Shown here piece by piece: positions 1 through 8,343 of a stretch of DNA of 47,260 bases. The position numbers and the translations under genes are program-made. Each line of letters starts with the position of its first letter. The stretch's first letter is position 1. The notes beneath the pieces were generated by a model that made no database searches, was not told where the DNA came from, and saw nothing but the letters and a program-made list of their open reading frames with translations. The stretch is from Alphaproteobacteria bacterium (lineage in GTDB: Bacteria > Pseudomonadota > Alphaproteobacteria > M2410), in the NCBI GenBank assembly GCA_030614785.1, contig JAUWTJ010000027.1, forward strand, positions 1-47,260, read 5' to 3'.

Positions 1-1
1 G

Positions 2-2233
2 CTCGCGCCCGAACTCGAGCTTCGCGTGGTCGTTGATATTATTTCCGGCGCTTCAGCTGGCGGGATCAACGGCATTCTGCTTGCCCGGGCGCTGGCCCAT
101 GATCTCACCCTCGACCGCCATCGCAAGATGTGGCTTGAACGCGCCGACGTCACCGAGCTCATGGAGCCTGAAACGATCGCCGACAAGTGGAGCAAGTTCT
201 ATCTCTATCCGTTTTTCTGGGCGATGAACTCGAGGCGGCTGCGCGTCATGGTTCCCAATCCAGAGACCCGGAACAAGCTTTCCATCTTCATCAGGTCGCG
301 CTGGTTCAAGCCACCCTTTTCGGGAAGAAACATGCTTGATTTCATGCTCGATGCGGCAAGTGATATGGGGCGCAACGAGAGTGGTGAGACTGAAGATGCG
401 CCAAGCAAGAGCCGAACGCTGATCCCGCCCGGGCTCTGTCTTGATCTTTTTGTCAGCTTGACAAACTTCTACGGCAGGCATCAGGAAATCAGATTGCATG
501 ATCCCGAGCGCATCGTCGAACGGGAACACCGCACCAGCTTTGATTTTACGTTCACACGGCGTGAAACCGGTCTTACTGTGAGCGATTTTGATGATGACAA
601 CGTGCCCGGTCTCGCCTTTGCGGCCCGGTCGACCTCGTCCTTCCCTGGTGCCTTCCCACCATCGCAGCTCACTGACCTTGACGAGGCCCTGAAACGGCGT
701 GGGCAGACCTGGCCCAGCCGGGACCGATTTATGCGGCGCAATCTTCCGTCGCGACCGGGCGGGCGAGACCCGAAGACCCTTTCCTTCATTGACGGTGCGG
801 TGGTCAACAACAAGCCGTTCGCCGCGGCGATTGAAGCGCTCGGGGATCGCTCGGCCCAGCGGGAGGTTGATCGGCGGATTGTCTATATTGACCCGGTACC
901 GGAGGATCTAAGCGTCAATGACAACGAGACCTCGCCGGGGTTTTTCCGATCAATTCTCGCATCGCTCTCTGAAATTCCGCGCAACGAGCCAATCAACGAC
1001 GAGCTTAACTGGGTCAACGACCATAATCGCCAGAGCCGCCGTCTGCACAGCGTCATCGCTTCGGTCAAGAGCGAAGTGGATGAAATTATTGATGCCCTGA
1101 TCCTTGAGGAGAAAAGTGACCGACCAAGCGTTGCGCTCGTCGCATCGTGGCGCGAGCGGGTCAATGTGGTGTCGAAGGAGCAGGCCGGCTATTCCTATAC
1201 CAGTTATTCCCATACCAAGACCTACACGGTGCTCGACAGCATGGCCCAGCTCATCTGTGAGCTGTGTCTGGAGCTGGGCTATAGCGTCACGACAGCCCCT
1301 CTCATCGATCTTCTTCACAACTGGGGCTATGAGAAAAAAATCCTGTCAAATGCCCATGAAGACACCGACGCCTTTGCCGACAAGGCGAACGCCCCGGTTG
1401 ACCTTCAAACCCTGATCGGCTTCCTGCGCCAGTTTGATGTTGATTTTCGCATGCGCCGCCTGCGCTTTGTGATTTCCGGCCTTAACGAAATTTATCAGAG
1501 CGATACTGCGCGCAACAGCGATACCTTTGATCCGCATCAGCTCAACACGATGAAACGGGATATCTACATCTTCATCGATCAACTAAAAGATCGCTGGAAA
1601 ACGGACGTCTATGTCGAGAATGCCCGCACGGAAATAGCCGGTCTTGGCAATGTCCTTGAGGATGGTCGCCTGGAGGACATCCATGCGGCGCTCGACATCC
1701 TTTTGCGGCGTCTTGCCAATCTGATGGAGCTGGAAGACCGGGATTTCGACTACGATCTGGCGATGAGCGATCATATCGGTGCGATTGCCGACCGCAGTAT
1801 TCGCCAGGAACTGTTCCGCGCCTATATCGGCTTTCCTTTCTTTGATGTTCTGACCCTGCCTGTTCTGCAGTCCATGGACATGACGCAGCTGGAGCCCATT
1901 CGGGTTGACCGCATCTCGCCGGAGGATTGCAAGACCATCCGGCAGGGCGGCGCCGAGGAAATTCTCAAGGGCATCGGCTTTGCCCGCTTTGCCGCTTTCT
2001 TCAGTCGGGCAGACCGGGAAAACGACTATCTATGGGGCCGTCTCAATTCGGCGGAACGGCTAGTTGACTTCATTGTCACCTCGGCGCGACACTCCAACAC
2101 GTCCGTTGGGCTTGATATCACGGCGTTCAAGAAGCGACTGTTTCTCGCGATCCTCAAAGCCGAGCGTCCGCACCTGTTGGTCAGCGGCGACCTTCTCGAT
2201 CAGCTTGAAAAGGAAATCAAGGCAATCGGATAA
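2..2233 (+). CDS. Patatin-like phospholipase/acyl hydrolase, 5' end outside the window
   Basis: This is a patatin-fold lipid acyl hydrolase using a Ser-Asp dyad. The nucleophile elbow GASAGG lies right at the start of the visible sequence; counted from the GTG at 26 the serine is residue 10. The catalytic Asp is in DGA near residue 256, in the context SFIDGAVVNNKPF. The reading frame stays open to the window edge, with codons for LAPELELR before the GTG. Family members carry a glycine-rich oxyanion-hole motif upstream of the serine, so the true start almost certainly lies outside the window and the GTG is only an internal codon. About 735 residues are visible. The long region after the patatin domain has no motif I recognise, but its length fits the large DUF3376-type patatin proteins. 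The gene is followed by a long non-coding stretch. Substrate is unknown. Confidence 0.88.
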   Translation, partial: LAPELELRVVVDIISGASAGGINGILLARALAHDLTLDRHRKMWLERADVTELMEPETIADKWSKFYLYPFFWAMNSRRLRVMVPNPETRNKLSIFIRSRWFKPPFSGRNMLDFMLDAASDMGRNESGETEDAPSKSRTLIPPGLCLDLFVSLTNFYGRHQEIRLHDPERIVEREHRTSFDFTFTRRETGLTVSDFDDDNVPGLAFAARSTSSFPGAFPPSQLTDLDEALKRRGQTWPSRDRFMRRNLPSRPGGRDPKTLSFIDGAVVNNKPFAAAIEALGDRSAQREVDRRIVYIDPVPEDLSVNDNETSPGFFRSILASLSEIPRNEPINDELNWVNDHNRQSRRLHSVIASVKSEVDEIIDALILEEKSDRPSVALVASWRERVNVVSKEQAGYSYTSYSHTKTYTVLDSMAQLICELCLELGYSVTTAPLIDLLHNWGYEKKILSNAHEDTDAFADKANAPVDLQTLIGFLRQFDVDFRMRRLRFVISGLNEIYQSDTARNSDTFDPHQLNTMKRDIYIFIDQLKDRWKTDVYVENARTEIAGLGNVLEDGRLEDIHAALDILLRRLANLMELEDRDFDYDLAMSDHIGAIADRSIRQELFRAYIGFPFFDVLTLPVLQSMDMTQLEPIRVDRISPEDCKTIRQGGAEEILKGIGFARFAAFFSRADRENDYLWGRLNSAERLVDFIVTSARHSNTSVGLDITAFKKRLFLAILKAERPHLLVSGDLLDQLEKEIKAIG

Positions 2234-2500
2234 AGTAATTGTCCGCACAGGTGTGATTTAAAAGTCATTACCCGTCTTAATCCGATTTTAACCGGAATTG
2301 CGATAAAGATTTTCTTGCAATCGCAGATGAACGCCGATACAACGCCCGCATCGCAAGTGCAACCCTTAAACTTTCAGAGGACAGACCTTAAACACATGAC
2401 CATCCGTTCGACATATCAAACACAAGGCATGAAGCCTCTATCGCCCTTTGCGGGCAAGGGTTTTGTGGCCACTGGAGTGTCTGGTTTTCAGGATGTTATA
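2234..2500. other. Intergenic region after the patatin gene, no supported gene
   Basis: No convincing gene is seen here. A plus-strand frame open from 2315 to 2563 contains an ATG at 2396, but neither start has a well-placed ribosome binding site and the predicted peptide resembles no family I know. The stretch is more AT-rich than its neighbours and holds several short A/T runs, so it may contain the promoter for the structured RNA that follows. Confidence 0.4.
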
Positions 2501-2662
2501 TGTGCCGGACTATCCAATGAGACGCACGACATACCGAGCGATTGGACCCGACAACGCGGTTGACCCCCGGACATATCCGGATCAGCCACTCGAACCCAAC
2601 GGGAGGCTGATACGGAAACGATCCGTTCGACGCCTCCTTTGAAAAGAAAGGAGGCTTTTTTT
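2501..2662 (+). ncRNA. Candidate structured leader or small RNA ending in a terminator
   Basis: Consecutive stem-loops can be drawn on the plus strand: TCCAAT (2513-2518) with ATTGGA (2541-2546); CCGGA/TCCGG around CATA (2567-2580); GGGAGGC (2601-2607) with GCCTCCT (2632-2638), enclosing ACGGA/TCCGT; and the terminator GCCTCCTTT/AAAGGAGGC (2632-2655) followed by seven T. The last two share the same GCCTCC arm and cannot form together, which is the layout of an attenuator or riboswitch expression platform. The only downstream gene is the 62-residue membrane peptide starting at 2855. It matches no RNA family that I recognise, and it could instead be a free small RNA or just the trailer of the patatin transcript. 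Confidence 0.35.
2632..2662 (+). terminator. Strong rho-independent terminator
   Basis: A perfect 9-bp stem, GCCTCCTTT (2632-2640) with AAAGGAGGC (2647-2655), has a six-base loop GAAAAG and is followed directly by TTTTTTT (2656-2662). It would end any plus-strand transcript entering from the patatin gene or the structured region, about 190 bases before the next start codon. Confidence 0.88.
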
Positions 2663-2854
2663 GTATCTTTTCGTGAGGACCCCGACCTGATTTTCTGAAC
2701 GGCTGTGTCTGTTCAGGTGGTGCGACAGTCTTTTGACTTTGCATCGACGCTTTTGCTTTGCCTGCGGCCTTGCCGGTGCGGACAGAGAACGATGGCGTTT
2801 GACCAAAATCAGCAATGCGTCCCGATTTTAAACCATACAATGAGGACATTTAAC

Positions 2855-3043
2855 ATGTACCCGCTCTACGACACCGAAGGTCAGATGATGGCCTACAAAT
2901 ACATGCTGAAGCGCCTCGAGGAAGATAAAAACTCCCCTCGGAGTTTCATCGTGACCCTGATCGCCTCCGCGCTTGCGGCGGCGATAACACCGACAGCGCT
3001 CTGGCTTTATTTCGCCCTTGAAGGATTGAGCCAGGCCAGCTGA
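2855..3043 (+). CDS. Small single-pass membrane protein, unknown function
   Basis: A 62-residue protein starting MYPLYDTEGQMMAYKYMLKR. The ATG at 2855 is preferred because TGAGGA lies about nine bases upstream; an in-frame ATG at 2840 overlaps that site and is less likely. The first 28 residues are polar, with a charged stretch KRLEEDKNSPR. Residues about 29-55 are strongly hydrophobic and form one likely membrane helix, with a short tail SQAS. No family is recognised. The gene stands alone between a terminator at 2662 and a convergent dehydrogenase, so it probably has its own promoter or depends on read-through of that terminator. Confidence 0.6.
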   Translation: MYPLYDTEGQMMAYKYMLKRLEEDKNSPRSFIVTLIASALAAAITPTALWLYFALEGLSQAS

Positions 3044-3060
3044 TAACACGCCTCCCCCGG

Positions 3061-3176
3061 CGCGTGAGCCTTCGCCCTGCCCCTCCCTGGCGGAGCGCTC
3101 ACGCGCTACCCTGCGCCGCTCTCGATGCGGCGTTTGCCCGGACCACGCACTGCCCTCAATTCCGCGTGGTTCGGGC
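3061..3176. repeat. Two consecutive GC-rich inverted repeats between convergent genes
   Basis: CGCGTGAGC (3061-3069) pairs with GCTCACGCG (3097-3105). GCCCGGACCACGC (3136-3148) pairs with GCGTGGTTCGGGC (3164-3176), 13 pairs with one G-U. Neither is followed by a T-run. Their place between two converging genes suggests transcription end or mRNA 3'-end protection. Confidence 0.5.
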
Positions 3177-3188
3177 ACCCTCAGGGCT

Positions 3189-3956
3189 CTAAACCAGACG
3201 GGCGGTGTGGCCACCATCAACCATCAGGCTGGCCCCGGTGGTAAAGCCGGACGCGGAGCTGGCAAACATCAGGAGCGGCAGCGTGAGCTCTGACAATTCC
3301 CCGAGACGATGGCCCGGCGTGCGTGCGATGTAGGCTTTGCCGGCCTCGCTGCCGAAAAACTCCTCGTTCATCTCGGTTCGAAAATATCCCGGACACAGGG
3401 CGTTGACCCTGATGTCATGTCTGAACAACTCGAGCGCCATCACCTTCGTAAGCTGCACGACAGCGGCCTTGGAGGCTGCATAGGCAGACTGCTGCGGCTG
3501 GCCACCATGGGCGAGGATCGAGCCGATATTGATAATTGATCCGGGCTTCTTCGCCGCAACAAGTCGGCTGGCTGCCTCGCGGCCGACCAGACGAACGCCC
3601 TTGAAGTTGGCGCCCATGACAAGGTCCCAGTCTTCTTCTGTCAAATCGAGAAAGCCTACCGGATTGGCGACACCGGCATTATTGACGATGATGTCCGGGG
3701 GGCCGAAGGCCTGTGTCGCAGCCTCAAACCCGGCGGCAACACTGCCGGGATCCGTGACGTCCATGGTTACGGCGGCGGCTGCCCCGCCGCCTGCCTTGAT
3801 CTGCGCTGCAAAAGCGTCGATGCGCTCCGTTCGTCTTGCGGCAAGAACAACCGAGGCGCCAGCCTCACTCAACACTCTGGCGAAGTGGATCCCGAAGCCC
3901 GACGAGGCGCCGGTCACCAGTGCGACATGGCCGCCAAGATCAATACTATAACTCAC
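3189..3956 (-). CDS. Short-chain dehydrogenase/reductase (classical SDR)
   Basis: A classical NAD(P)(H)-dependent SDR of about 255 residues. Counted from the chosen start it has the cofactor motif TGASSGFG (15-22), the structural NNAG (92-95), and the catalytic Ser146, Tyr159 and Lys163 in YAASK. The C-terminal GASLMVDGGH matches the usual SDR ending. A GTG at 3956 is chosen because AAGGAG lies about ten bases upstream; an ATG at 3989 is in frame but overlaps that site and would add 11 charged residues not typical of the family. It has the length of FabG-like reductases or 3-hydroxyacyl dehydrogenases. The substrate cannot be told. It reads alone and converges on the small membrane protein. 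Confidence 0.9.
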   Translation of the reverse strand: MSYSIDLGGHVALVTGASSGFGIHFARVLSEAGASVVLAARRTERIDAFAAQIKAGGGAAAAVTMDVTDPGSVAAGFEAATQAFGPPDIIVNNAGVANPVGFLDLTEEDWDLVMGANFKGVRLVGREAASRLVAAKKPGSIINIGSILAHGGQPQQSAYAASKAAVVQLTKVMALELFRHDIRVNALCPGYFRTEMNEEFFGSEAGKAYIARTPGHRLGELSELTLPLLMFASSASGFTTGASLMVDGGHTARLV

Positions 3957-4066
3957 CTCTATCACTCTCCTTTTGTCCCTTGCCGACATGATACGGCGTG
4001 GACCAAGTCTAGAGAAATGCGGCAGAAATTTCCATAGCGCAAGTCCGGTTGATCCAGTCAGAATCG

Positions 4067-4090
4067 AAAAAGGCCTCTCGGAGAGAGGCC
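4067..4090 (-). terminator. Rho-independent terminator of the subtilisin autotransporter gene
   Basis: Read on the minus strand, GGCCTCTC and GAGAGGCC form an 8-bp stem (4090-4072) with a 3-base loop, followed by TTTTT (4071-4067). It lies 28 bases past the stop codon at 4118. Confidence 0.85.
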
Positions 4091-4117
4091 TTCGCTGCAG
4101 TGTTTGTGAACCCGAAC

Positions 4118-6628
4118 TCAGAATTTCAGCTGATACTTGATCCCGAAACCGCTTTCCTCGCGCCCGGCAATATGACCGGCATCCACAGCATGATAGGCGA
4201 AGGTTGAGACTTCACCTGTTCCGGCAGTGCGATACCTGTACTCAACCTGTAAATCCAGCTCACGGCCCGAGGGGGCGAGCGAGATGGTCTCGGATTGCAT
4301 TTGCATCACTCCATCGGCATCCCATGCCTTGTCGGCAAAAAGATGAAGCGATCCGGAGAAAACACGCAGCGGCTGGCTGATTGAAAATACGGCGCGGTCC
4401 CGGTCTGCCAGCAAGCCCGATTTGGCAATCCCGACATGAAAGGCATCACTGAGCGTTTCCTTGTCCAATGTCAGAAGTCCATTGCCCTGACCTTCAGACA
4501 CACCCAGTGTCCATGAGGCGGCAAGCTCAAGCCCATATAAATCCGCATGATCCCAGGACAGGCTCACGGCCCGTGTTCGGGTTTCCTTGCCCATGGAGAG
4601 AGCGCCTTGTGAGCGCGAGCCGAAGACACCGCCGCGTTCGCGCAGATCCGTCATCGCAACATTAATCTTTTGCACCTCATTCAATGAGAAGGAAACGGAC
4701 GCTGCGGCGGCGCCCGCCTTGTACATGTCATAAAGTGGCTCGCGGCTTTCATTCTCGGCATATCCAAGGGCAAGGCGGAAGGGACCCAGCTTGTCGGCAG
4801 CGGCGCCGGCAAACTTGTCACCTGATGCAAATCCGAGGAAAGGATTGATCCCGCTGGTCGCGCCTCCTGCAGAGGCCATGCCGCCGACTATAGCGCCGGG
4901 GCTGTAAAACAGCGGTTGCGCATTACCAAAACCGGCGAAAGCCCGCAGGTCAAAGCTGTCAACGCCTGCGGCTCGAATATCGCCCGTCAAATTACGCCGC
5001 GCCTCGTTCCCCAGATAGCGAAAGTCCTGCGTGACCGCGCGGTAAAGGTCATCCCGGCCTGGAACAAAATATCCGGATGATGCAAAGTTGGAAGCCACCA
5101 TCTGATCAAGGCGCCCGGATAGTTCAGAGCGTCCTTGACCTGCGAGCGAAGACAGGGACACAGAGAAATCCCGGCGATATTTGTCAAACACAGAGACCGT
5201 CGCTTTGGTCTCGGTCAGGGCAGCAAATCCATGCCGGACCAGAATGGCGGTGTCCGCCAGCGTCCAGGTCGATGACTTCTGCTTTCCGCTCGCAAGGCTA
5301 TCGCGAGCGATTGGTTCCTGTACATCCGTGCTCATCATAAAGTCATGAGTGGTCTTGCCGGATTTGCCGCCTCCCTTGTCGCCGCCGTCACTACCGCCGC
5401 CCACAGTGATGCCGAAGGTGGGCGCACCGATGGGCCGCATGGCGCGGGCGACATTCAAAAGACCCTGGCCGTAGACCGGGTCAACGCCCGCCGCACCAAG
5501 GTCAGTTGCTGTATCAAACAGTATTTGACGGGTGACTTCCGGATCCGACTTGAGGATCGGCCATTGTGAATGGAGCAGCGCAACAGCACCGGCAATATGC
5601 GGCGCGGCCATGGAGGTGCCGGAAATCCGATAATACCCGCCAAGCTCATCGGTTGACCAGATACCATCGACATATCCATTTGCATCGACCTCAATAGAGC
5701 CGCCGACGACATTCGCATTGCCGCCAGGGGCGACCATGAAGATATCCATCATGGATACAACGCAACCCGTCCGGTTAGCGACACAGGCATTGCCGGGGGT
5801 ATTCGAATACCAGGCGATGGTTGGCACCATGTTTCCCGAGGCGTCGACCGACATTTCTACCGACCCGGCGATGATAAGGTTTGACAGGGGGTTACTGTCC
5901 TTACTCCTGTAAAACTCACTCAATATATCGACGCCGTCGTTGCCGGAAGATTTTACAACAACAATGTCTGACTTGTGATTGTTGATCGCAGTCAACGACG
6001 TCCCGGAGGCCAAGTCGCCTGCTGTCATCGGTCCATACGACATATTCGCGACGCTCGCACCGTAGCTCACTGCATGGGAGAGCACATAATCCTCGTCGAC
6101 GCCGATCCAGCCGTTGTCATCAAACACAGCATAATTCAACAGCCTCGCCATTGGCGCAACGCCGCTGGTACCAGTGCCATTGAGCCGCGCTCCGACAATT
6201 CCGGAGGTGTGGGTGCCATGCAGATCATAGGCGGTATAGGAGGGGCTGACGCGAAAGCCGGTAAACTCAAAAACCACCGAGTCCGTTGCAGGATCGGCAT
6301 CCAGGGCCGTGTTAAAAGGAAGGTCACTGTGAATGTCGTTGGCCCGGCCATCAAGCACGGCTACCGCCGCGCCAGCGCCAAGGGCCGTATCACGCTCCGC
6401 AACTGTAAGACCAACCAGCGGACCTGTCCCCAAAGGATCCCAGGTGACAGGGCCGGTCCAGTTCTTATCGGTGTAGCTCCAGCCAAGGGATTCAAAATAG
6501 GTTGTTGCATCGATGAAGGACAGATTGTACGGGCTCTCCGTCGGCTGCGTATCGTGGCCGTCGGCAAGAGCCGCCGTAGTCAGCGTTGCAACCGAAACCG
6601 TCAGTACCAGAATTTTCAAATATCGCAT
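4118..6628 (-). CDS. Subtilisin-family (S8) autotransporter serine protease
   Basis: An exported S8 peptidase of about 836 residues fused to an outer-membrane beta-barrel-like C-terminus. The ATG at 6628 begins a clear signal peptide (MRYLKILVLTVSVATL, cleavage near AALA-DGHD); an in-frame ATG nine codons upstream would put polar residues in front of it. The catalytic triad is visible as Asp93 (AVLDGR), His137 (DLHGTH) and Ser339 (SGTSMAAPH), with the oxyanion Asn in SSGND. A Gly/Lys-rich linker follows near residues 415-435. The last roughly 280 residues alternate polar and hydrophobic residues and end in phenylalanine (IKYQLKF), as outer-membrane barrels do. It is monocistronic, with its own terminator and a promoter region carrying a direct repeat. 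It likely displays or releases a protease at the cell surface. Confidence 0.92.
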   Translation of the reverse strand: MRYLKILVLTVSVATLTTAALADGHDTQPTESPYNLSFIDATTYFESLGWSYTDKNWTGPVTWDPLGTGPLVGLTVAERDTALGAGAAVAVLDGRANDIHSDLPFNTALDADPATDSVVFEFTGFRVSPSYTAYDLHGTHTSGIVGARLNGTGTSGVAPMARLLNYAVFDDNGWIGVDEDYVLSHAVSYGASVANMSYGPMTAGDLASGTSLTAINNHKSDIVVVKSSGNDGVDILSEFYRSKDSNPLSNLIIAGSVEMSVDASGNMVPTIAWYSNTPGNACVANRTGCVVSMMDIFMVAPGGNANVVGGSIEVDANGYVDGIWSTDELGGYYRISGTSMAAPHIAGAVALLHSQWPILKSDPEVTRQILFDTATDLGAAGVDPVYGQGLLNVARAMRPIGAPTFGITVGGGSDGGDKGGGKSGKTTHDFMMSTDVQEPIARDSLASGKQKSSTWTLADTAILVRHGFAALTETKATVSVFDKYRRDFSVSLSSLAGQGRSELSGRLDQMVASNFASSGYFVPGRDDLYRAVTQDFRYLGNEARRNLTGDIRAAGVDSFDLRAFAGFGNAQPLFYSPGAIVGGMASAGGATSGINPFLGFASGDKFAGAAADKLGPFRLALGYAENESREPLYDMYKAGAAAASVSFSLNEVQKINVAMTDLRERGGVFGSRSQGALSMGKETRTRAVSLSWDHADLYGLELAASWTLGVSEGQGNGLLTLDKETLSDAFHVGIAKSGLLADRDRAVFSISQPLRVFSGSLHLFADKAWDADGVMQMQSETISLAPSGRELDLQVEYRYRTAGTGEVSTFAYHAVDAGHIAGREESGFGIKYQLKF

Positions 6629-6720
6629 TTGTGCCCCACAAGTCGCGCCAGGCACCGCACAACACCACGATGTGCAAAGACAGAAATGTGCATGAAGCGA
6701 GCCTGAAGACCCTATGCGAT

Positions 6721-6765
6721 AATGTTCAATTCATGATTAACACCAATGTTCAATGCGCGGTTAAC
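6721..6765. promoter_or_regulatory. Tandem direct repeat upstream of the autotransporter gene
   Basis: Two 21-base copies of AATGTTCAAT-N6-TTAAC occur at 6721-6741 and 6745-6765, with a 24-base period. Outside the six-base spacer the copies are identical. They lie 93-137 bases upstream of the autotransporter start in a 170-base AT-rich gap. The layout suggests an activator or repressor site; the protein that binds is unknown. Confidence 0.5.
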
Positions 6766-6797
6766 GCAGCCAATACATTCCATAACCTGATGGCAGT

Positions 6798-8258
6798 TTA
6801 TTCAACCGTACCCAGAGTGATCAGCTGGGCGTAGGCTGCGGTGCCAAGACCCAGATTTTCAACGGAGATGCGCTCGTTGGTACCGTGGAACCCGGCGATA
6901 TCCTCGGGCCCGACAACAAGCAGATTGATCCGGTAGGCATCATCGGCAACGCTCGCGTAATGCTTGGAATTGGTACCGGCACCGGTCATGCCTGGGATCA
7001 CAACAACCGGCCCGAACATCTGGCGGCTGACTTTGGCAATAACTTCAAATCCTGCAGCTTGCGAATCTGACTCGCCCGAGGCAACCGAACCCTTGTCCCA
7101 GTGGATGATTTCAATCCGGTCATCGTTGATGATTTGCCTGACCATCTCAATTACGCCTTCGTGGGTGTCGCGCGGATGGATGCGGAAGTTGACGGTGGCT
7201 GTTGCCGTGCCAGGAAGGACATTGTCCTTGATCCCGGCGGACAAAAGGGTCGGCGCCGTTGTCGTGCGCAGGGAAGCGTTCATCGGTGGGACCTTTGACA
7301 ATTCCTTTTCGATGACGCTTTGAAAAAGCCAGCGGTTGGCAAAAAGCATGCGCCGGGTAAACGACATGTGGCGCGCAATCACATCCATGGCGTCAAGACT
7401 GACGCCTTCAAGGCCGCCGGGAATGGGGTTTTCGCGCAGACGCTCGATGGCCGAGGCGAGAAGAAAGATTGATGCATCCTTCGTCGGCATGGATGAATGT
7501 CCGCTGTCGCCGTGGGCGACAAGATCGAGGGTCATATAGCCTTTCTCGGCAATATTGATGCTGGCGATTGGCACATCCATACCCGGGTACATGTCCTTGA
7601 GAATGAAAGACCCTTCGTCAATGGACCAGGCAAGCTGGACACCCTGCTCCTTGAGCAGCTTCACAACACCCGCCGCGCCTTCATTGCCGCCGATCTCTTC
7701 ATCATGGTCAAAGCTGAAATAAACCGTCCGCTCGGGCTCAAAGCCCTGCTCCAAAAGCAGGGTTGCGGCTTCCATCATGAGGATCACACCCGATTTGTCG
7801 TCGAGGGAACCACGGCCCCAGACCTGCCCGTCGGCGATCACGCCGTCAAAGGGAGGATGGTCCCAGCTTTCCTCTGTGCCTGGAACAACCGGCACAACAT
7901 CATAATGAGCGGCAAGAAGAATTGGTTTGAGATCTGAGTTCGTGCCCTGCCACTTGAACAGGACCGTATGCGTCTCCACCACGGTCTTTTCCAGTTCATG
8001 GAATTTCGGATAGGTGGCTTCGGCCCAGGCCAGGAAATCATCAAATGGTTTGTACTCTCGCCTTTGCGGCTCGGGTGGAGAAACCGTTTTGAACCGAACC
8101 GCCTCTGACAGATGCTGCGCGACGAGACCCGCGTCAACGTCAAAGGCAACCTGCTCCTCCATCTCGAAGTAAGGGGGTGAAAACATCAGCGTTCGCAACA
8201 TAATGACAAGAAAGAGCCCGACAAGGACAAGGACAACAAGGCCAAAAATGTTCTTCAT
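6798..8258 (-). CDS. Membrane-anchored M20 metallopeptidase, PM20D1-like
   Basis: A zinc peptidase of about 486 residues from the M20 (carboxypeptidase S/PM20D1) group, which hydrolyses or condenses amide bonds such as N-acyl amino acids or small peptides. The ATG at 8258 follows GGGGAGGA at good spacing. Residues 2-23 form a membrane anchor. Metal and catalytic residues are visible: His118 and Asp120 (AAHYDVV), bridging Asp153 (GRGSLDDKSG), Glu187/Glu188 (DHDEEIGG) and a late His458 (HGTNERI). The gap to the divergent-looking upstream importer region is small and no partner gene is obvious. The active domain should face the periplasm, which would suit peptide or acyl-amino-acid salvage; that is inference. 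Confidence 0.9.
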   Translation of the reverse strand: MKNIFGLVVLVLVGLFLVIMLRTLMFSPPYFEMEEQVAFDVDAGLVAQHLSEAVRFKTVSPPEPQRREYKPFDDFLAWAEATYPKFHELEKTVVETHTVLFKWQGTNSDLKPILLAAHYDVVPVVPGTEESWDHPPFDGVIADGQVWGRGSLDDKSGVILMMEAATLLLEQGFEPERTVYFSFDHDEEIGGNEGAAGVVKLLKEQGVQLAWSIDEGSFILKDMYPGMDVPIASINIAEKGYMTLDLVAHGDSGHSSMPTKDASIFLLASAIERLRENPIPGGLEGVSLDAMDVIARHMSFTRRMLFANRWLFQSVIEKELSKVPPMNASLRTTTAPTLLSAGIKDNVLPGTATATVNFRIHPRDTHEGVIEMVRQIINDDRIEIIHWDKGSVASGESDSQAAGFEVIAKVSRQMFGPVVVIPGMTGAGTNSKHYASVADDAYRINLLVVGPEDIAGFHGTNERISVENLGLGTAAYAQLITLGTVE

Positions 8259-8343
8259 GAGAGATCCTCCCCGGATTTTCAAGTCGTCTTCTGCGAGACA
8301 GTATTCAAGACGCTAGCACATGGGTTTACGCGAAGCCAGGCGG

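Noticed and set aside
2461-2490. GCCACTG motif suggesting a cobalamin riboswitch
   Set aside because: Only this short word is present; the B12 box and the remaining conserved core are absent, and no B12 gene follows directly.
2315-2563. 82-codon plus-strand frame in the patatin downstream region
   Set aside because: No ribosome site at either possible start, no family similarity, and it overlaps a region of stable RNA stems.
5975-6706. 243-codon plus-strand open frame
   Set aside because: It is antisense to the subtilisin domain, rich in Arg, Gly and Cys, without any recognisable family.
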